From Streptomyces sp. JJ66 (lineage in GTDB: Bacteria > Actinomycetota > Actinomycetes > Streptomycetales > Streptomycetaceae): DNA of 64,000 bases. Under the pieces are notes generated by a model. It was not told the DNA's origin and made no database searches. It saw only the letters and a program-made list of their open reading frames with translations. The stretch is from contig NZ_JAEVFI010000007.1 of assembly GCF_019303495.1 (NCBI RefSeq), forward strand, positions 79,342 to 143,341, read 5' to 3'. A program made the position numbers and the translations under genes. Below are positions 8,455-16,390 of this stretch, in pieces. Position 1 is the stretch's first letter. Every line of letters starts with the position of its first letter.

Positions 8455-9126
8455 ATGTTCACCCACCGCAGGACCCACCTCCCCGCCCCGGAGCAGGCGC
8501 TTCCCGGCCGCGCGGAGCCGCCGTTCACCCTCACCGAGCCGCACACCGTCCTGGGCACCCCGCTGCTGGGCCCGTACCCCGAGCACCTGGAGATCGCCGA
8601 CGTCGGCCTGGGCTGCTTCTGGGGCGCCGAGCGCGTCTTCTGGGAGCTGGACGGGGTGTGGACGACGCTCGTCGGCTACCAGGGCGGCCACACCACCCAC
8701 CCCACCTACGAGGAGGTGTGCTCCGGTCTGACGGCGCACACCGAGGCCGTCCGCGTCGTCTTCGACCCGCGTGCGGTGAGCTACGGGCGGCTGCTGAAGG
8801 TGTTCTGGGAGGCGCACGACCCGACGCAGGGCTTCCGCCAGGGCAACGACGTCGGCACGCAGTACCGTTCGGCGATCTACACCCACTCCCCGGCCCAGCA
8901 CAAGGAGGCCGAGGCGTCCCGCGACACCTACCAACACCTGCTGGCCGCCTCCGGCTACGGCGACATCACCACCGAGATCCTGCCCGCCGACGAGCGCCCC
9001 TTCTACCCCGCCGAGCCCTACCACCAGCAGTACCTGCACAAGAACCCCACCGGCTACTGCGGCATCGGCGGCACCGGCATCTCCTGCCCGGCCGGCGTCC
9101 TTCCCCCGGACAGCCCCGGCTCGTGA
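8455..9126 (+). CDS. msrA: Peptide-methionine (S)-S-oxide reductase
   Basis: Repairs methionine-S-sulfoxide in proteins. The 223-residue protein has the catalytic motif [10 protein letters not shown] with Cys54, the family motifs [17 protein letters not shown] and [19 protein letters not shown], and KNPTGYCG, whose cysteine with the one in ISCPAG can act as resolving cysteines. The 50-residue N-terminal extension before the catalytic motif is normal for actinobacterial MsrA. The ATG at 8455 follows the upstream gene by 35 bp. Thioredoxin would recycle it. Confidence 0.95.
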   Translation: MFTHRRTHLPAPEQALPGRAEPPFTLTEPHTVLGTPLLGPYPEHLEIADVGLGCFWGAERVFWELDGVWTTLVGYQGGHTTHPTYEEVCSGLTAHTEAVRVVFDPRAVSYGRLLKVFWEAHDPTQGFRQGNDVGTQYRSAIYTHSPAQHKEAEASRDTYQHLLAASGYGDITTEILPADERPFYPAEPYHQQYLHKNPTGYCGIGGTGISCPAGVLPPDSPGS

Positions 9127-9282
9127 CCCGGGCCGCCGCCCCCCGTCAACCCCGGTGCCGCCCCGAGCTGGCGCGGCGTACCCGAAACCGTGGGTACCGT
9201 CCCTCCTGCATGCAGGCGCGCCGCGCCTGCCCGGCAGTGTGATGCGGGGCGCGGCTGTGGGTTGACGGAAGGGTGGTACGGG

Positions 9283-10206
9283 ATGCCGTCTGAGGACGAG
9301 CGGGTGACGGGGCAGGCGATGTTCACCTCCGGGCGAGCCGCACAGCTAGCGTCCGACGCCGCACGGAAAGCGGGGCTCGACCCGACCGGCGCTGAGCTGA
9401 TCCGCTTCGGGGAAAACGCCCTCTTCCGGCTTCCCTCCCATCCGGTGATCGTGCGCGTCGCCCGCTCGACCGACTACCTCGGCTCTGTCCGCAAAGAGGT
9501 CGCGGTCGCGCGCTGGCTCGCCCGCGAGGGCTTCCCTGCCGCCCGCGTCCTGGACGACGTCGAACAGCCCCTCGTCGTCGAGGGCTGCCCGGTGACCTTC
9601 TGGCACCTCATCGAAGCAGCCGACCGCCAGCCCACTTACGGCGAACTCGGTACCTTGCTGCGGGACTTGCATTCCCTCTCGGTACCCCCAAGCTTGGATC
9701 TCCCGCCCTTCTCCGCCTTCGGCCGCACCGATCTGCGGATCGAGAAGGCCACCGGCATCCCCGAGCATGACCGCGCCTTCCTCCGGCAGCGCGTCCAGCA
9801 GTTGCGGGCCAACCTGGCGGCGTTGCGCTTCGATTCCCCGACTGGCCCGGTGCACGGGGACGCGCACATCCAGAACGTCATGGTGGACGGCGGTGGGCGC
9901 GCCGTCCTCATCGACTTCGAGGCGTTCTGCCACGACCACCCCGAATGGGACCTCATGGTCACCGCCACCGAACACCGCAGCCTCGGCTGGCAGTCCAGGG
10001 ACGAGTACGCGGCGTTCGTCACGGCCTACGGCCGCGACCTCAGCGTCTGGCACGGCTATCCCACCCTGCGCGGCATCCAAGAGTTCCAGATGACCACCTG
10101 GCTCATGCAGAACATTGGGGAAAGCCCCGCCGTGGCCGCCGAATACGCCCACCGCGTGGCCACCCTGCGGGACGACAACGCCCCTCGCCACTGGCAACCC
10201 GGCTGA
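9283..10206 (+). CDS. APH-fold phosphotransferase (aminoglycoside phosphotransferase family)
   Basis: A 307-residue protein with the kinase-like APH fold. A nucleotide-binding N-lobe contains FGENALFRL and VIVRVAR; VRKEVAVARWLA follows. The Brenner-type catalytic loop is VHGDAHIQNVMV, and the metal-binding motif is LIDFEAFCHDHPEWDL. An aspartate and an asparagine in the catalytic loop are intact, so it is probably active. The family includes antibiotic kinases, choline/homoserine kinases and many of unknown substrate; nothing here decides. ATG 9283 was chosen for its upstream GAAGGGTGG; GTG/ATG at 9190 or ATG 9319 are possible. The start of an accessory stretch. Confidence 0.82.
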   Translation: MPSEDERVTGQAMFTSGRAAQLASDAARKAGLDPTGAELIRFGENALFRLPSHPVIVRVARSTDYLGSVRKEVAVARWLAREGFPAARVLDDVEQPLVVEGCPVTFWHLIEAADRQPTYGELGTLLRDLHSLSVPPSLDLPPFSAFGRTDLRIEKATGIPEHDRAFLRQRVQQLRANLAALRFDSPTGPVHGDAHIQNVMVDGGGRAVLIDFEAFCHDHPEWDLMVTATEHRSLGWQSRDEYAAFVTAYGRDLSVWHGYPTLRGIQEFQMTTWLMQNIGESPAVAAEYAHRVATLRDDNAPRHWQPG

Positions 10207-10215
10207 GCCGTGCCG

Positions 10216-11586
10216 TCACTCCTCGCCCAGCTCAGCCATGGCCTCGCGCACCCGCTCATTGAACCGCCGCACGGCAGGGTTGCCCTCGTGCCGGGACACG
10301 GCCCGCTGGAAGTCGTTGACGTAGCGCTGAAAGCGAGAGGACTGAAGCGCGTCCCCGCCTTCAACCGCCGATCCTGCCGTGGCGACAGCCGCCTCCAGCT
10401 CGCCGTCGAGTAATTGGCTCTGGGCTAGCACCATGCGGCAGAACCCAAGAGTCCGCGCGTACTTCGGGTCGGTCAGCTCGACGGCACGCTCCGCGAACCG
10501 GACAGCTTTCCGGCCCTGGTTCAGATCGCGGAAACAGTGGCAGAACTCCCCGACGAGTTCGGCCTCGTCCATGTACGCCAACCAGTCGGGGTCCTCGGCG
10601 GATGCGGCACGTTCGAAGTGGCGTTCGGCCTCATGCATCGCCCGCGTAGCGCCGCTCACGTCTCCGGCTGTGGACAGTGCCCGCGCCTCATGGGCGGAGA
10701 ACAGGGCCATCGCCCGTGGGGTCGAACGCCCCTTGCCACCCTCCACGGACGCGCGGGCCAGCCGTACGGCACGCGACACCTGGCCCAGATAGTTGGCCTG
10801 ATGACTCATGTTGGCGAGGATGCGCGCCCCCATCATCCGGTCGTCCACGACCTGGGTCAGGCGCAGGGTGGCGAGCAGGTAGCGGTCGGCCAGCGCGTGA
10901 TTCCCGGTGTCGTAAGCCGTCCAGGCAAGCAGTTGCGACATCTCGGCGGCAGCCGTGAACAGGGCCTTCCCCACCCGGTCGCTGTAACTGGCGTTCAGGA
11001 GCGGCAGGACGTCCTCGCGGAAGTAGTGCCGCAGCGGCCGGTGGCCGTGTCCGCCGCCGAACCTGAAATCGAGGTGTGTGAACATCTCTGCTGCGGTGCG
11101 CAGAGCCGCCACGTCCCGCATAGTGACGCGCTGCGGCACGGTCTTGGGCGCGGTGAGCCCGTCCGGCCGGGACACGAGCCAGGACAGCACCGCCGAATTG
11201 ACTTCCCCCTCGGGCAAGAGCAGTTCCCCGCTCGCCCCGTTCTCCGGGCGGAAGCGCGTCAACCCCTCCATGATGTTCAGTGCCTCAGGTAGCGACGTAG
11301 CGTAGCTGGCACCGAACGACGAGATGGGCTCGGCCGGTCCCAGTAAGCCGATATCAGCCGGGCTGATCCGCCGCTTCAGTTTCTCGCTCAACGCCTCCGC
11401 CAGAAACGCTGCCGTCTGGGGTTGGATGCCGTTGCCGTCCAACCACCGCTGCACAGCGACGTGCGTCGTCCCGACATGCACGCCCCGGCGGCACGCCACG
11501 TCCTGCACGCGTCGCGCCAGTCCCTTGTTCGAGACGCCAGCCTCAGCCATCACGGCGGCCAGTGCCCGATTCGGTTCCTTGTTCAT
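10216..11586 (-). CDS. XRE-type regulator with TPR-like sensor domain
   Basis: About 456 residues. The N-terminus is a helix-turn-helix (ALAAVMAEAGVSNKGLARRV, then TTHVAVQRWLDGNGIQPQ). A ~350-residue helical tail with tetratricopeptide-like repeats follows (ANMSHQANYLGQVSRAVRLA, FRDLNQGRKAVRFAERAVEL). This architecture is common in Streptomyces accessory regions, often beside a small HATPase gene, as here (divergent). Such proteins are thought to be regulators that sense a peptide or partner through the TPR surface. Start chosen at ATG 11586, which has AGGGTG upstream; an in-frame start at 11625 is possible. A palindromic array lies in the divergent promoter. Confidence 0.85.
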   Translation of the reverse strand: MNKEPNRALAAVMAEAGVSNKGLARRVQDVACRRGVHVGTTHVAVQRWLDGNGIQPQTAAFLAEALSEKLKRRISPADIGLLGPAEPISSFGASYATSLPEALNIMEGLTRFRPENGASGELLLPEGEVNSAVLSWLVSRPDGLTAPKTVPQRVTMRDVAALRTAAEMFTHLDFRFGGGHGHRPLRHYFREDVLPLLNASYSDRVGKALFTAAAEMSQLLAWTAYDTGNHALADRYLLATLRLTQVVDDRMMGARILANMSHQANYLGQVSRAVRLARASVEGGKGRSTPRAMALFSAHEARALSTAGDVSGATRAMHEAERHFERAASAEDPDWLAYMDEAELVGEFCHCFRDLNQGRKAVRFAERAVELTDPKYARTLGFCRMVLAQSQLLDGELEAAVATAGSAVEGGDALQSSRFQRYVNDFQRAVSRHEGNPAVRRFNERVREAMAELGEE

Positions 11587-11650
11587 GATCACCCTAAGCG
11601 GGTCTCGATGACGCTGTGTGCCCATCGTGACACGCGTAGCCGACGCCCGG

Positions 11651-11715
11651 CAGGGGGTTCATCAGTGAACCCCCTGCACATTCCTGCCGGTCCCAGCACG
11701 AGCACATGAACCCCC
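11651..11715. promoter_or_regulatory. Palindromic operator array between divergent regulator and HATPase genes
   Basis: A perfect inverted repeat has 11-bp arms, CAGGGGGTTCA (11651-11661) and TGAACCCCCTG (11666-11676), separated by 4 bases. A third copy of the half-site, TGAACCCCC, occurs at 11707-11715. Half-site centres of the palindrome are 15 bp apart. The array sits in the 218-bp gap between the XRE-TPR gene (-) and the HATPase gene (+), where autoregulation by the XRE protein would act. It could also form a hairpin in RNA, but no gene ends here, which argues against a terminator. Confidence 0.55.
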
Positions 11716-11804
11716 CGGCGAACGCTCCCGGTCACGGCCCGGTCGGCCTTGACTGAGCAGCACAGAGAGGGAAACCGCCTCGGCGCCGACAGAGAGGACG
11801 CGCG

Positions 11805-12350
11805 ATGAAGCCCGCCCATGCCAGAGAACACCCCTTGTCAACAGCCCGGTTGGCCCCCTGGGAGCCGGTCACCCTGGCCTCCGCCGAACGGTTCCGCTCC
11901 ATCACGCTGGTAGCGGACTCCACGGACACGGCTCAGGTGGCCCGCCGTACCGGTAGCGAGGTAGTGCGGGACTGGGCTCTGCCGGTCTGCGCCGATGACG
12001 TGGAGCTGTGCGTGTCCGAACTCGTGGGCAACGCCGTGCACCACGCCACCCCGGATGGCCGGATGACGTCCTTCGGCGAGGTACGCCTTGTCGCCGTCGT
12101 CTTCCGCGCCTGGTCCCGCTGGCTGTTCGTGGAGGTGGCCGACCAGGACTCGACGCCGCCCATGCTGCCCGTGGGAGACCTCCTCGTGCCCGACCTCTCC
12201 CGGCTGGAGACCGACGACATGCTTCCCGACCACGGCCGCGGGCTGTTCCTCGTCCAGAGCCTCGCCAGCGCGGTGTGGTGGTCCCCCCGGGACGAAGGCG
12301 GGAAGAGCGTCTTCTGCCGCTTCGACCTGGACGACAAACACCGCACCTGA
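11805..12350 (+). CDS. HATPase_c_2 (RsbW/anti-sigma-like) ATP-binding protein
   Basis: A 181-residue protein with the GHKL ATPase fold of small serine kinases. The N box is ELCVSELVGNAVHHA (residues ~66-80), a G1-like region has VEVADQDSTPP, and the glycine-rich lid is DHGRGLFLVQSLAS. Streptomycetes encode dozens of these; a few act as anti-sigma or anti-anti-sigma regulators, most are uncharacterised. Divergent to the XRE-TPR regulator and probably part of the same module. The ATG at 11805 is preceded by GAGAGGA. A shorter start (MTSFG-) would delete the fold, so the long form is preferred. Confidence 0.85.
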   Translation: MKPAHAREHPLSTARLAPWEPVTLASAERFRSITLVADSTDTAQVARRTGSEVVRDWALPVCADDVELCVSELVGNAVHHATPDGRMTSFGEVRLVAVVFRAWSRWLFVEVADQDSTPPMLPVGDLLVPDLSRLETDDMLPDHGRGLFLVQSLASAVWWSPRDEGGKSVFCRFDLDDKHRT

Positions 12351-12615
12351 GACCGCAGAGTCCCGGGCCGGGCCTCCCCCTTGCACCCTGACGGGCAACC
12401 GGGGTGGCCCGGTGGGAAGGCCCGCCGCATTGATGCTGATGACACGGGGCGGCGGGCATGTCTCACGCCACGGGACCTACCGCTGCCACGCCTCGGCGCC
12501 GTGAGTCTGACGCTGCCGTGAAGCTAGGGTGGCAGCACCGGGTTTCGTCCCCCGAGCAGCGCACGCGCAGGGGGCGAATCCGCACGTTGAAGCCGCCTCT
12601 GCTGGGGAGACGAGG

Positions 12616-12891
12616 ATGACCGCGGTCGCGCTCTTTGCCCTGTGGGGTGTGTTTCTCTCCCTGGCCGTGCTGTCCCGCGCTGGACGTCGTGACGGCCTCA
12701 CGCCAGTCCAGCGCTGGATCGTTGCCCACCGGCTGGCCTACAGCGCGGGGTTCGGCTGTGTGGTCGGGGCAGGTGTGGCCGTGGCCGCCGCTAACCCCTG
12801 GTTCGCGTTCACCGGGCTCATCGCGGCGGTGGGAAGCTGGGCTGCCCTGCCCCACGCCGAAGCACGCCTGCGCCGCCGCTCCACCATGTGA
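12616..12891 (+). CDS. Small membrane protein, unknown function
   Basis: A 91-residue protein with hydrophobic segments at about residues 3-20 (TAVALFALWGVFLSLAVL), 39-60 (AYSAGFGCVVGAGVAVAAA) and 64-80 (WFAFTGLIAAVGSWAAL), so two or three membrane spans, and a basic C-terminus. A good ribosome-binding sequence (GGGGAGACGAGG) precedes ATG 12616. No family recognised. It lies between the HATPase gene and the toxin-antitoxin pair with 265 bp and 234 bp gaps, in which I see no other gene. Confidence 0.6.
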   Translation: MTAVALFALWGVFLSLAVLSRAGRRDGLTPVQRWIVAHRLAYSAGFGCVVGAGVAVAAANPWFAFTGLIAAVGSWAALPHAEARLRRRSTM

Positions 12892-13125
12892 GGGTAAGCA
12901 AGCGGCCCGCGTCCTGCTCGCGCCACGGTGAAGCGGAGCTTCCACACCAGTCGGCGCCGGCCACCTGCGGGCCGACTGGAAGTAGGTGCTCCCGTCAGGA
13001 ACGTGCCCGCGACTGAAACCGTACGGTCGGCACGGCGTGATGCCAGGCGGTGCGCTCGGCCCTCAAAACGGGCGGGCGATCTCGGAGAACGGTACGAAGT
13101 CCACGCCGGTCAGTCCTTCGGGACG

Positions 13126-13539
13126 TTAGAGCGATGGGGGCCGGATTTCGCAAGAGACGCCAGGCAGGTCGTCGAATGCCGCCTTGCCGTCCGTAGTCAC
13201 GACCGTGCGGGCGGTTGCCGCAGCCGTCGCGGCGATGATGAGATCGTGCGCCCCTCGCGGCTTCCCTTCCCGCCGAACGTAGGCCATCAGGCGTGCGTGC
13301 ACCACTGCGACGTCGGCGGTGTAGTCCTCTACGGGGATGAGCGCGCGGATTCCGTCGACGAACGCCTGCCGCCGCGCGCGTCGCCCGCCATCCGTGAGTT
13401 CGACCCCGTGCTGCAACTCCGCGAGGGTGACGGCAGCGATGGTCACGTCGTCCTCGTCGTCTAGCAGGTGGGCCACATCGGCCGGGTTGCGGTCGGCCCG
13501 TACGAGGACACCGGTGTCGAGAATCAGGCGTCGGGCCAC
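13126..13539 (-). CDS. VapC-type PIN-domain toxin
   Basis: Ribonuclease toxin of a type II toxin-antitoxin pair, 137 residues, the normal PIN length. The acidic active-site residues are visible: Asp in LILDTGVLVRA near the N-terminus, Glu in TLAELQHGVE, Asp in GAHDLIIAATA, and Asp in VVTTDGKAAFDDL. VapC toxins cut tRNA or rRNA when the antitoxin is degraded. The GTG start at 13539 overlaps the end of the antitoxin gene by 16 bp, so the pair is translationally coupled, antitoxin first as usual. Confidence 0.9.
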   Translation of the reverse strand: MARRLILDTGVLVRADRNPADVAHLLDDEDDVTIAAVTLAELQHGVELTDGGRRARRQAFVDGIRALIPVEDYTADVAVVHARLMAYVRREGKPRGAHDLIIAATAAATARTVVTTDGKAAFDDLPGVSCEIRPPSL

Positions 13540-13778
13540 GTGCCGCTCAGTTCGTCAGTGAGGTGATCGCGTGCCGCCGCCACGTCCGCCGCGAAATCGT
13601 CATCCACCGGGGTTCCCCTCAGGAACTCCTTGATGGCGGCTCCGTTGCCCGCTGCGGCTGGCGACAATGTCGCCAGGCGTCGCCCTCCTCGCGTGATGAT
13701 GATGGTCTCGCCGTGCTCGGCATGGTCGAGCACGGCCGCGAAATTGCGCGACACTTCCGTCGCCGTCATGACCCGCAT
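13524..13778 (-). CDS. Phd/YefM-family antitoxin
   Basis: An 84-residue antitoxin. The N-terminal Phd/YefM DNA-binding fold is clear: MTATEVSRNFAAVLDHAEHG, then ETIIITRGGRRLATLSP. The C-terminal half (EFLRGTPVDDDFAADVAA and following) is acidic and would wrap the toxin. The mixed pairing of a Phd/YefM antitoxin with a PIN toxin is common in actinobacteria. Start chosen at ATG 13778; ATG 13769 would also keep the fold. A perfect palindrome lies immediately upstream and probably is the autoregulatory operator. Confidence 0.88.
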   Translation of the reverse strand: MRVMTATEVSRNFAAVLDHAEHGETIIITRGGRRLATLSPAAAGNGAAIKEFLRGTPVDDDFAADVAAARDHLTDELSGTWPDA

Positions 13779-13780
13779 GG

Positions 13781-13797
13781 AATCAGAGTATCTGATT
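13781..13797 (-). promoter_or_regulatory. Palindromic operator and likely leaderless promoter of the Phd/VapC pair
   Basis: AATCAGA-GTA-TCTGATT is a perfect 7-bp inverted repeat with a 3-base centre, only 2 bp from the antitoxin ATG. Read on the minus strand, the palindrome contains TACTCT, a -10-like hexamer about 8 bases before the ATG, which suggests transcription starts at or near the start codon (leaderless mRNA). Binding of the antitoxin or the complex here would cover the -10 region. The AT-rich composition stands out from the surroundings. Confidence 0.6.
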
Positions 13798-14092
13798 CTG
13801 TATCTCGCTGCTCCGGGTTCCGGGACGCTGGCTCCCACCCGCGCGGCGGGTGCCTCTCGGGGCGGCCACAGCGGATAGGGTGCTGGGCGCACTGCACGGA
13901 GTGCCGCACGGAAGGGGTTCACGGCGCGCGTGAGGAGCGGGCGCGGGCCGGGAGCTGGCGGCGGTCAGGGCGCGGCGGTGGCCGACGCTGACGGCATGGG
14001 CACCGCAGGCGTAGGCGCGGACACCATCGCGAAACGCATCAGCGAATTCGTCCGCACACATCAGAAGGCTCACACGTAAGGAAGAAACAGGC
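13798..14092. other. Gap of ~300 bp; one weak 27-codon ORF
   Basis: Between the antitoxin promoter and the 99-residue hypothetical gene I see no convincing gene. A plus-strand ORF at 13996-14079 (MGTAGVGADTIAKRISEF...) ends 13 bp before the next start and could be a small leader or peptide gene, but it has no clear ribosome-binding site. Support is weak. Confidence 0.3.
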
Positions 14093-14392
14093 ATGGCACG
14101 CGCGTGGGATTTCGCTCTCATCCTCGACCGCACCCTCGAACGACACGAGCTGACAGCCTTCGACGAGTACGGAGAAGATCTGGGCGACCCCGCAAACGGA
14201 TCTCTCACCCCGACTTCCAGCGGTCCCAACCCGTCCCAGGTCTACTGTCTCACCCCCGGCGCTTCCCTGCTCGACGCCGTCACCACCGCCGCAGCGGCCA
14301 TCCGGAAGCACACGGGAGCTCGCGCCGTGCGGATCGAGGTCGATGAGGAGCACCGGGAGTCTCTGGACGGCCTTGCCCGCGTCACCGCGTGA
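14093..14392 (+). CDS. Hypothetical protein, 99 residues
   Basis: A small soluble protein with no recognised family. It has an N-terminal helix or strand with WDFALILDRTLERHE, a central serine/proline loop, and a C-terminal alpha/beta stretch (LLDAVTTAAAAIRKHTGARAVRIEVDEE). The last part resembles single-domain proteins that bind partners such as HTH regulators in accessory islands. ATG 14093 has AAGGAAG 14 bases upstream, rather far but plausible. It stands alone and is followed by a hairpin at 14506-14533. Confidence 0.55.
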   Translation: MARAWDFALILDRTLERHELTAFDEYGEDLGDPANGSLTPTSSGPNPSQVYCLTPGASLLDAVTTAAAAIRKHTGARAVRIEVDEEHRESLDGLARVTA

Positions 14393-14505
14393 CCTCCGCG
14401 CCGACGGAGCACTCACCATGTCTGCGTCCAGCGTGGCGGGTGGAAGCAGGCGCCCCGACGACGAGGCGGCAGCCGCCGAGCCGAGCGGTGGCCCAGAGGT
14501 GTGAT

Positions 14506-14533
14506 CGGGAGGGCCGTGACGCTGGCCCTCCCG
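14506..14533. terminator. Hairpin terminator between convergent genes
   Basis: Arms CGGGAGGGCC (14506-14515) and GGCCCTCCCG (14524-14533) are perfectly complementary with an 8-base loop. It lies between the 99-residue gene (+) and the MFS gene (-), which ends at 14592. Confidence 0.7.
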
Positions 14534-14591
14534 CGTGGCCGGATCTCGGTGGAGGGAGACGGGGCCGTTCGTCCAGCCATCCCACAGACGA

Positions 14592-16046
14592 TCACGCGCC
14601 GCCAGCGGGGGGTGCCGCTTTGCGGGGCAGGGCGAGGACGATCAGCACCGCGCAGGCGGCCAGGATGGCGGCACCGGTGCGGAAGGCGAGCGCGTAGCCG
14701 GGGGCGAGCCCTTCGGGGGTGTCCCCGGTGATGTGAGCGGCGGCGACCGTGGAGAGCGCCGCGAGTCCCAGCGAACCGCCCATCGTCCGCGCGGTGTTGA
14801 CCAGCCCGGAGACGATTCCGGCGTCCTGCGGTTGCGCCCCGGCGGTGGCGACGGACGCCAGCGGTGTCGCCGACAGCCCGGCGCCCAGCATCATCAGCAG
14901 CCCCGGGCCGAGCATGGTACCCAGGTACGTGCCGTCCGCATGCAGCGCGCTCTGCCACAGGTAGCCGAGCGCCGCGATCAGCACGCCCGACAGCGCGACG
15001 TTGCGGGCCCCCGCCCATACCATCAGCCGTGGCGCCAGCTTGGACGCGGCGACGATCATCAGCGAGTGCGGCAGGAACCCGAGCCCGGCCTCCAGTGGCG
15101 TGAACCCGAGCACGTTCTGCATGTACAGCGACATGAAGTACCAGGAGCAGAACATCGCCGCCCCGCAGGCGAACATCGCGGTGTTCCCCGCCGCGACGGT
15201 CGGCACGCGCAGCAGCCGCAGCGGCATCAGCGGCGCCCGGGTGCGTGCCTCGACCCCGGCGAACACCCCCAGCAGCGCCAGCCCGGCCACCAGCGGCACG
15301 AGCGCGGCGGGCGCCGTCCAGCCCGCTGACTCCGTCTGCACGATGCCGTAGGCGAGCGTGGCCAGGCCGCCGGTGACGAGCACCGCGCCGGGCACGTCCA
15401 GCCGGCGCCGCTCCCCCGCCCGGCTCTCCACCAGCCACACCGACGCCGCGACGAGGACCACCGCGCCCACGGGGACGTTCACCAGCAGCACCCAGCGCCA
15501 GTTCAGCGCGTCGGTCAGGACGCCGCCGATGAGCGCGCCCGCCGCGCCGCCGCCCGCGCCGACCGCCGTCCAGGTGCCGATGGCGCGGTTGCGGGCTGGT
15601 CCCTCGGCGACGGAGACCGTCAGCAGGGTCAGGGTCGAGGGTGAGAGCACCGCCGCCCCGACGCCCTGCGCGGCGCGTGCCGCCAGCAACTGCCAGGGTT
15701 CCTGCGCGAGTCCGCCCGCGAGGCTGGCGACGGTGAAGACCGCGAGCCCGGTGAGGAAGACCCGTTTGCGCCCGAACAGGTCGCCCGCCCGGCCGCCGAG
15801 CAGCATGAACCCGGCGAAGGTGATGGTGTAGGCGTTGACGACCCACTGGAGCCCGGTGGCGCTCATCCCGAGGTCCGCGCGGATCGCGGGCAGCGCGACG
15901 TTCACCACGGAGACGTCGAGCACGACGAGGAACTGTCCGGCGCAGGCGGCGAACACCACGGCCCACAGCGGCGGGTTCCGGCGCCGGGTAACGGGTATTC
16001 GAGCCTTCTCCGCGTCCCGCGCCGTGTCCTTGGCCATGGCGTTCAT
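14592..16046 (-). CDS. MFS drug:H+ antiporter, DHA2 (EmrB/QacA) family
   Basis: A 484-residue, probably 14-span exporter. The first span carries the DHA2 signature LDVSVVNVALPAI. Motif A follows span 2 (GGRAGDLFGRKRVFLTGL), and motif C-like glycines are in span 5 (GGAAGALIGGVL, followed by W-R-W). Span-rich sequence continues to the C-terminus. Such proteins export antibiotics, dyes or antiseptics; the substrate is unknown. ATG 16046 was chosen; ATG 16037 is equally possible. It sits just downstream of the hydrogenase operon in the same direction but is separated by three hairpins, so it probably has its own promoter. Confidence 0.9.
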   Translation of the reverse strand: MNAMAKDTARDAEKARIPVTRRRNPPLWAVVFAACAGQFLVVLDVSVVNVALPAIRADLGMSATGLQWVVNAYTITFAGFMLLGGRAGDLFGRKRVFLTGLAVFTVASLAGGLAQEPWQLLAARAAQGVGAAVLSPSTLTLLTVSVAEGPARNRAIGTWTAVGAGGGAAGALIGGVLTDALNWRWVLLVNVPVGAVVLVAASVWLVESRAGERRRLDVPGAVLVTGGLATLAYGIVQTESAGWTAPAALVPLVAGLALLGVFAGVEARTRAPLMPLRLLRVPTVAAGNTAMFACGAAMFCSWYFMSLYMQNVLGFTPLEAGLGFLPHSLMIVAASKLAPRLMVWAGARNVALSGVLIAALGYLWQSALHADGTYLGTMLGPGLLMMLGAGLSATPLASVATAGAQPQDAGIVSGLVNTARTMGGSLGLAALSTVAAAHITGDTPEGLAPGYALAFRTGAAILAACAVLIVLALPRKAAPPAGGA

Positions 16047-16070
16047 GCTAAAGGCGGGCGGGCACGGCCT

Positions 16071-16239
16071 CCCCCGGCGGTACCACGCGCAGCTACGGCG
16101 CGGTACCGCCGGGGGCCGGGGCGGGTGCGGGCGGCGTATCCGGCCGCCCGCACCCAGGTCCCGCGCTGATGTCGCCGATCCTCGCACGGGGCGGGCCGGA
16201 CGTCGATGGGCCGTCAGGTCATGCCCGCCGTCCGGCCCG
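16071..16239. terminator. Three successive hairpins after the hydrogenase structural operon
   Basis: Three perfect inverted repeats follow the last gene of the minus-strand hydrogenase operon: 16192-16202 with 16229-16239 (11 bp, long loop), 16123-16135 with 16143-16155 (13 bp, 7-base loop), and 16071-16084 with 16102-16115 (14 bp, 17-base loop containing GGTACC in each arm). The last ends 25 bp before the MFS start codon and could alternatively act in that gene's leader. The simplest reading is a strong compound terminator. Confidence 0.65.
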
Positions 16240-16258
16240 TGCCGGGCGGGCGGGCGGC

Positions 16259-16390
16259 TCACATGCGCTTGATCTTGGCGTAGCGCATCGCTTCCGGCGC
16301 CTCGGAGGCGATGACGGCCACCGCCGCCAGGACCAGGGCACCCACGGCGATACGGACGACCGTCGCCGGGATGAAGATGCCGTTCCTCAT
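16259..16390 (-). CDS. 43-residue single-span peptide at the end of the hydrogenase operon (DUF6893-like)
   Basis: Encodes MRNGIFIPATVVRIAV followed by GALVLAAVAVIAS, then a charged end with MRYAKIKRM. One transmembrane segment covers roughly residues 10-30. The composition, with a terminal basic K/R-M end, recalls the small DUF6893 proteins of streptomycetes. Its ATG overlaps the stop of the endopeptidase gene by 4 bp (ATGA), so it is translated as part of the operon. It may help attach a component to the membrane; this is inference. The gene is easily missed because of its size. Confidence 0.7.
   Translation of the reverse strand: MRNGIFIPATVVRIAVGALVLAAVAVIASEAPEAMRYAKIKRM

Noticed and set aside
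13996..14079. 27-codon plus-strand ORF before the 99-residue gene
   Set aside because: No ribosome-binding sequence and no known relatives; listed only as a weak possibility in the gap entry.
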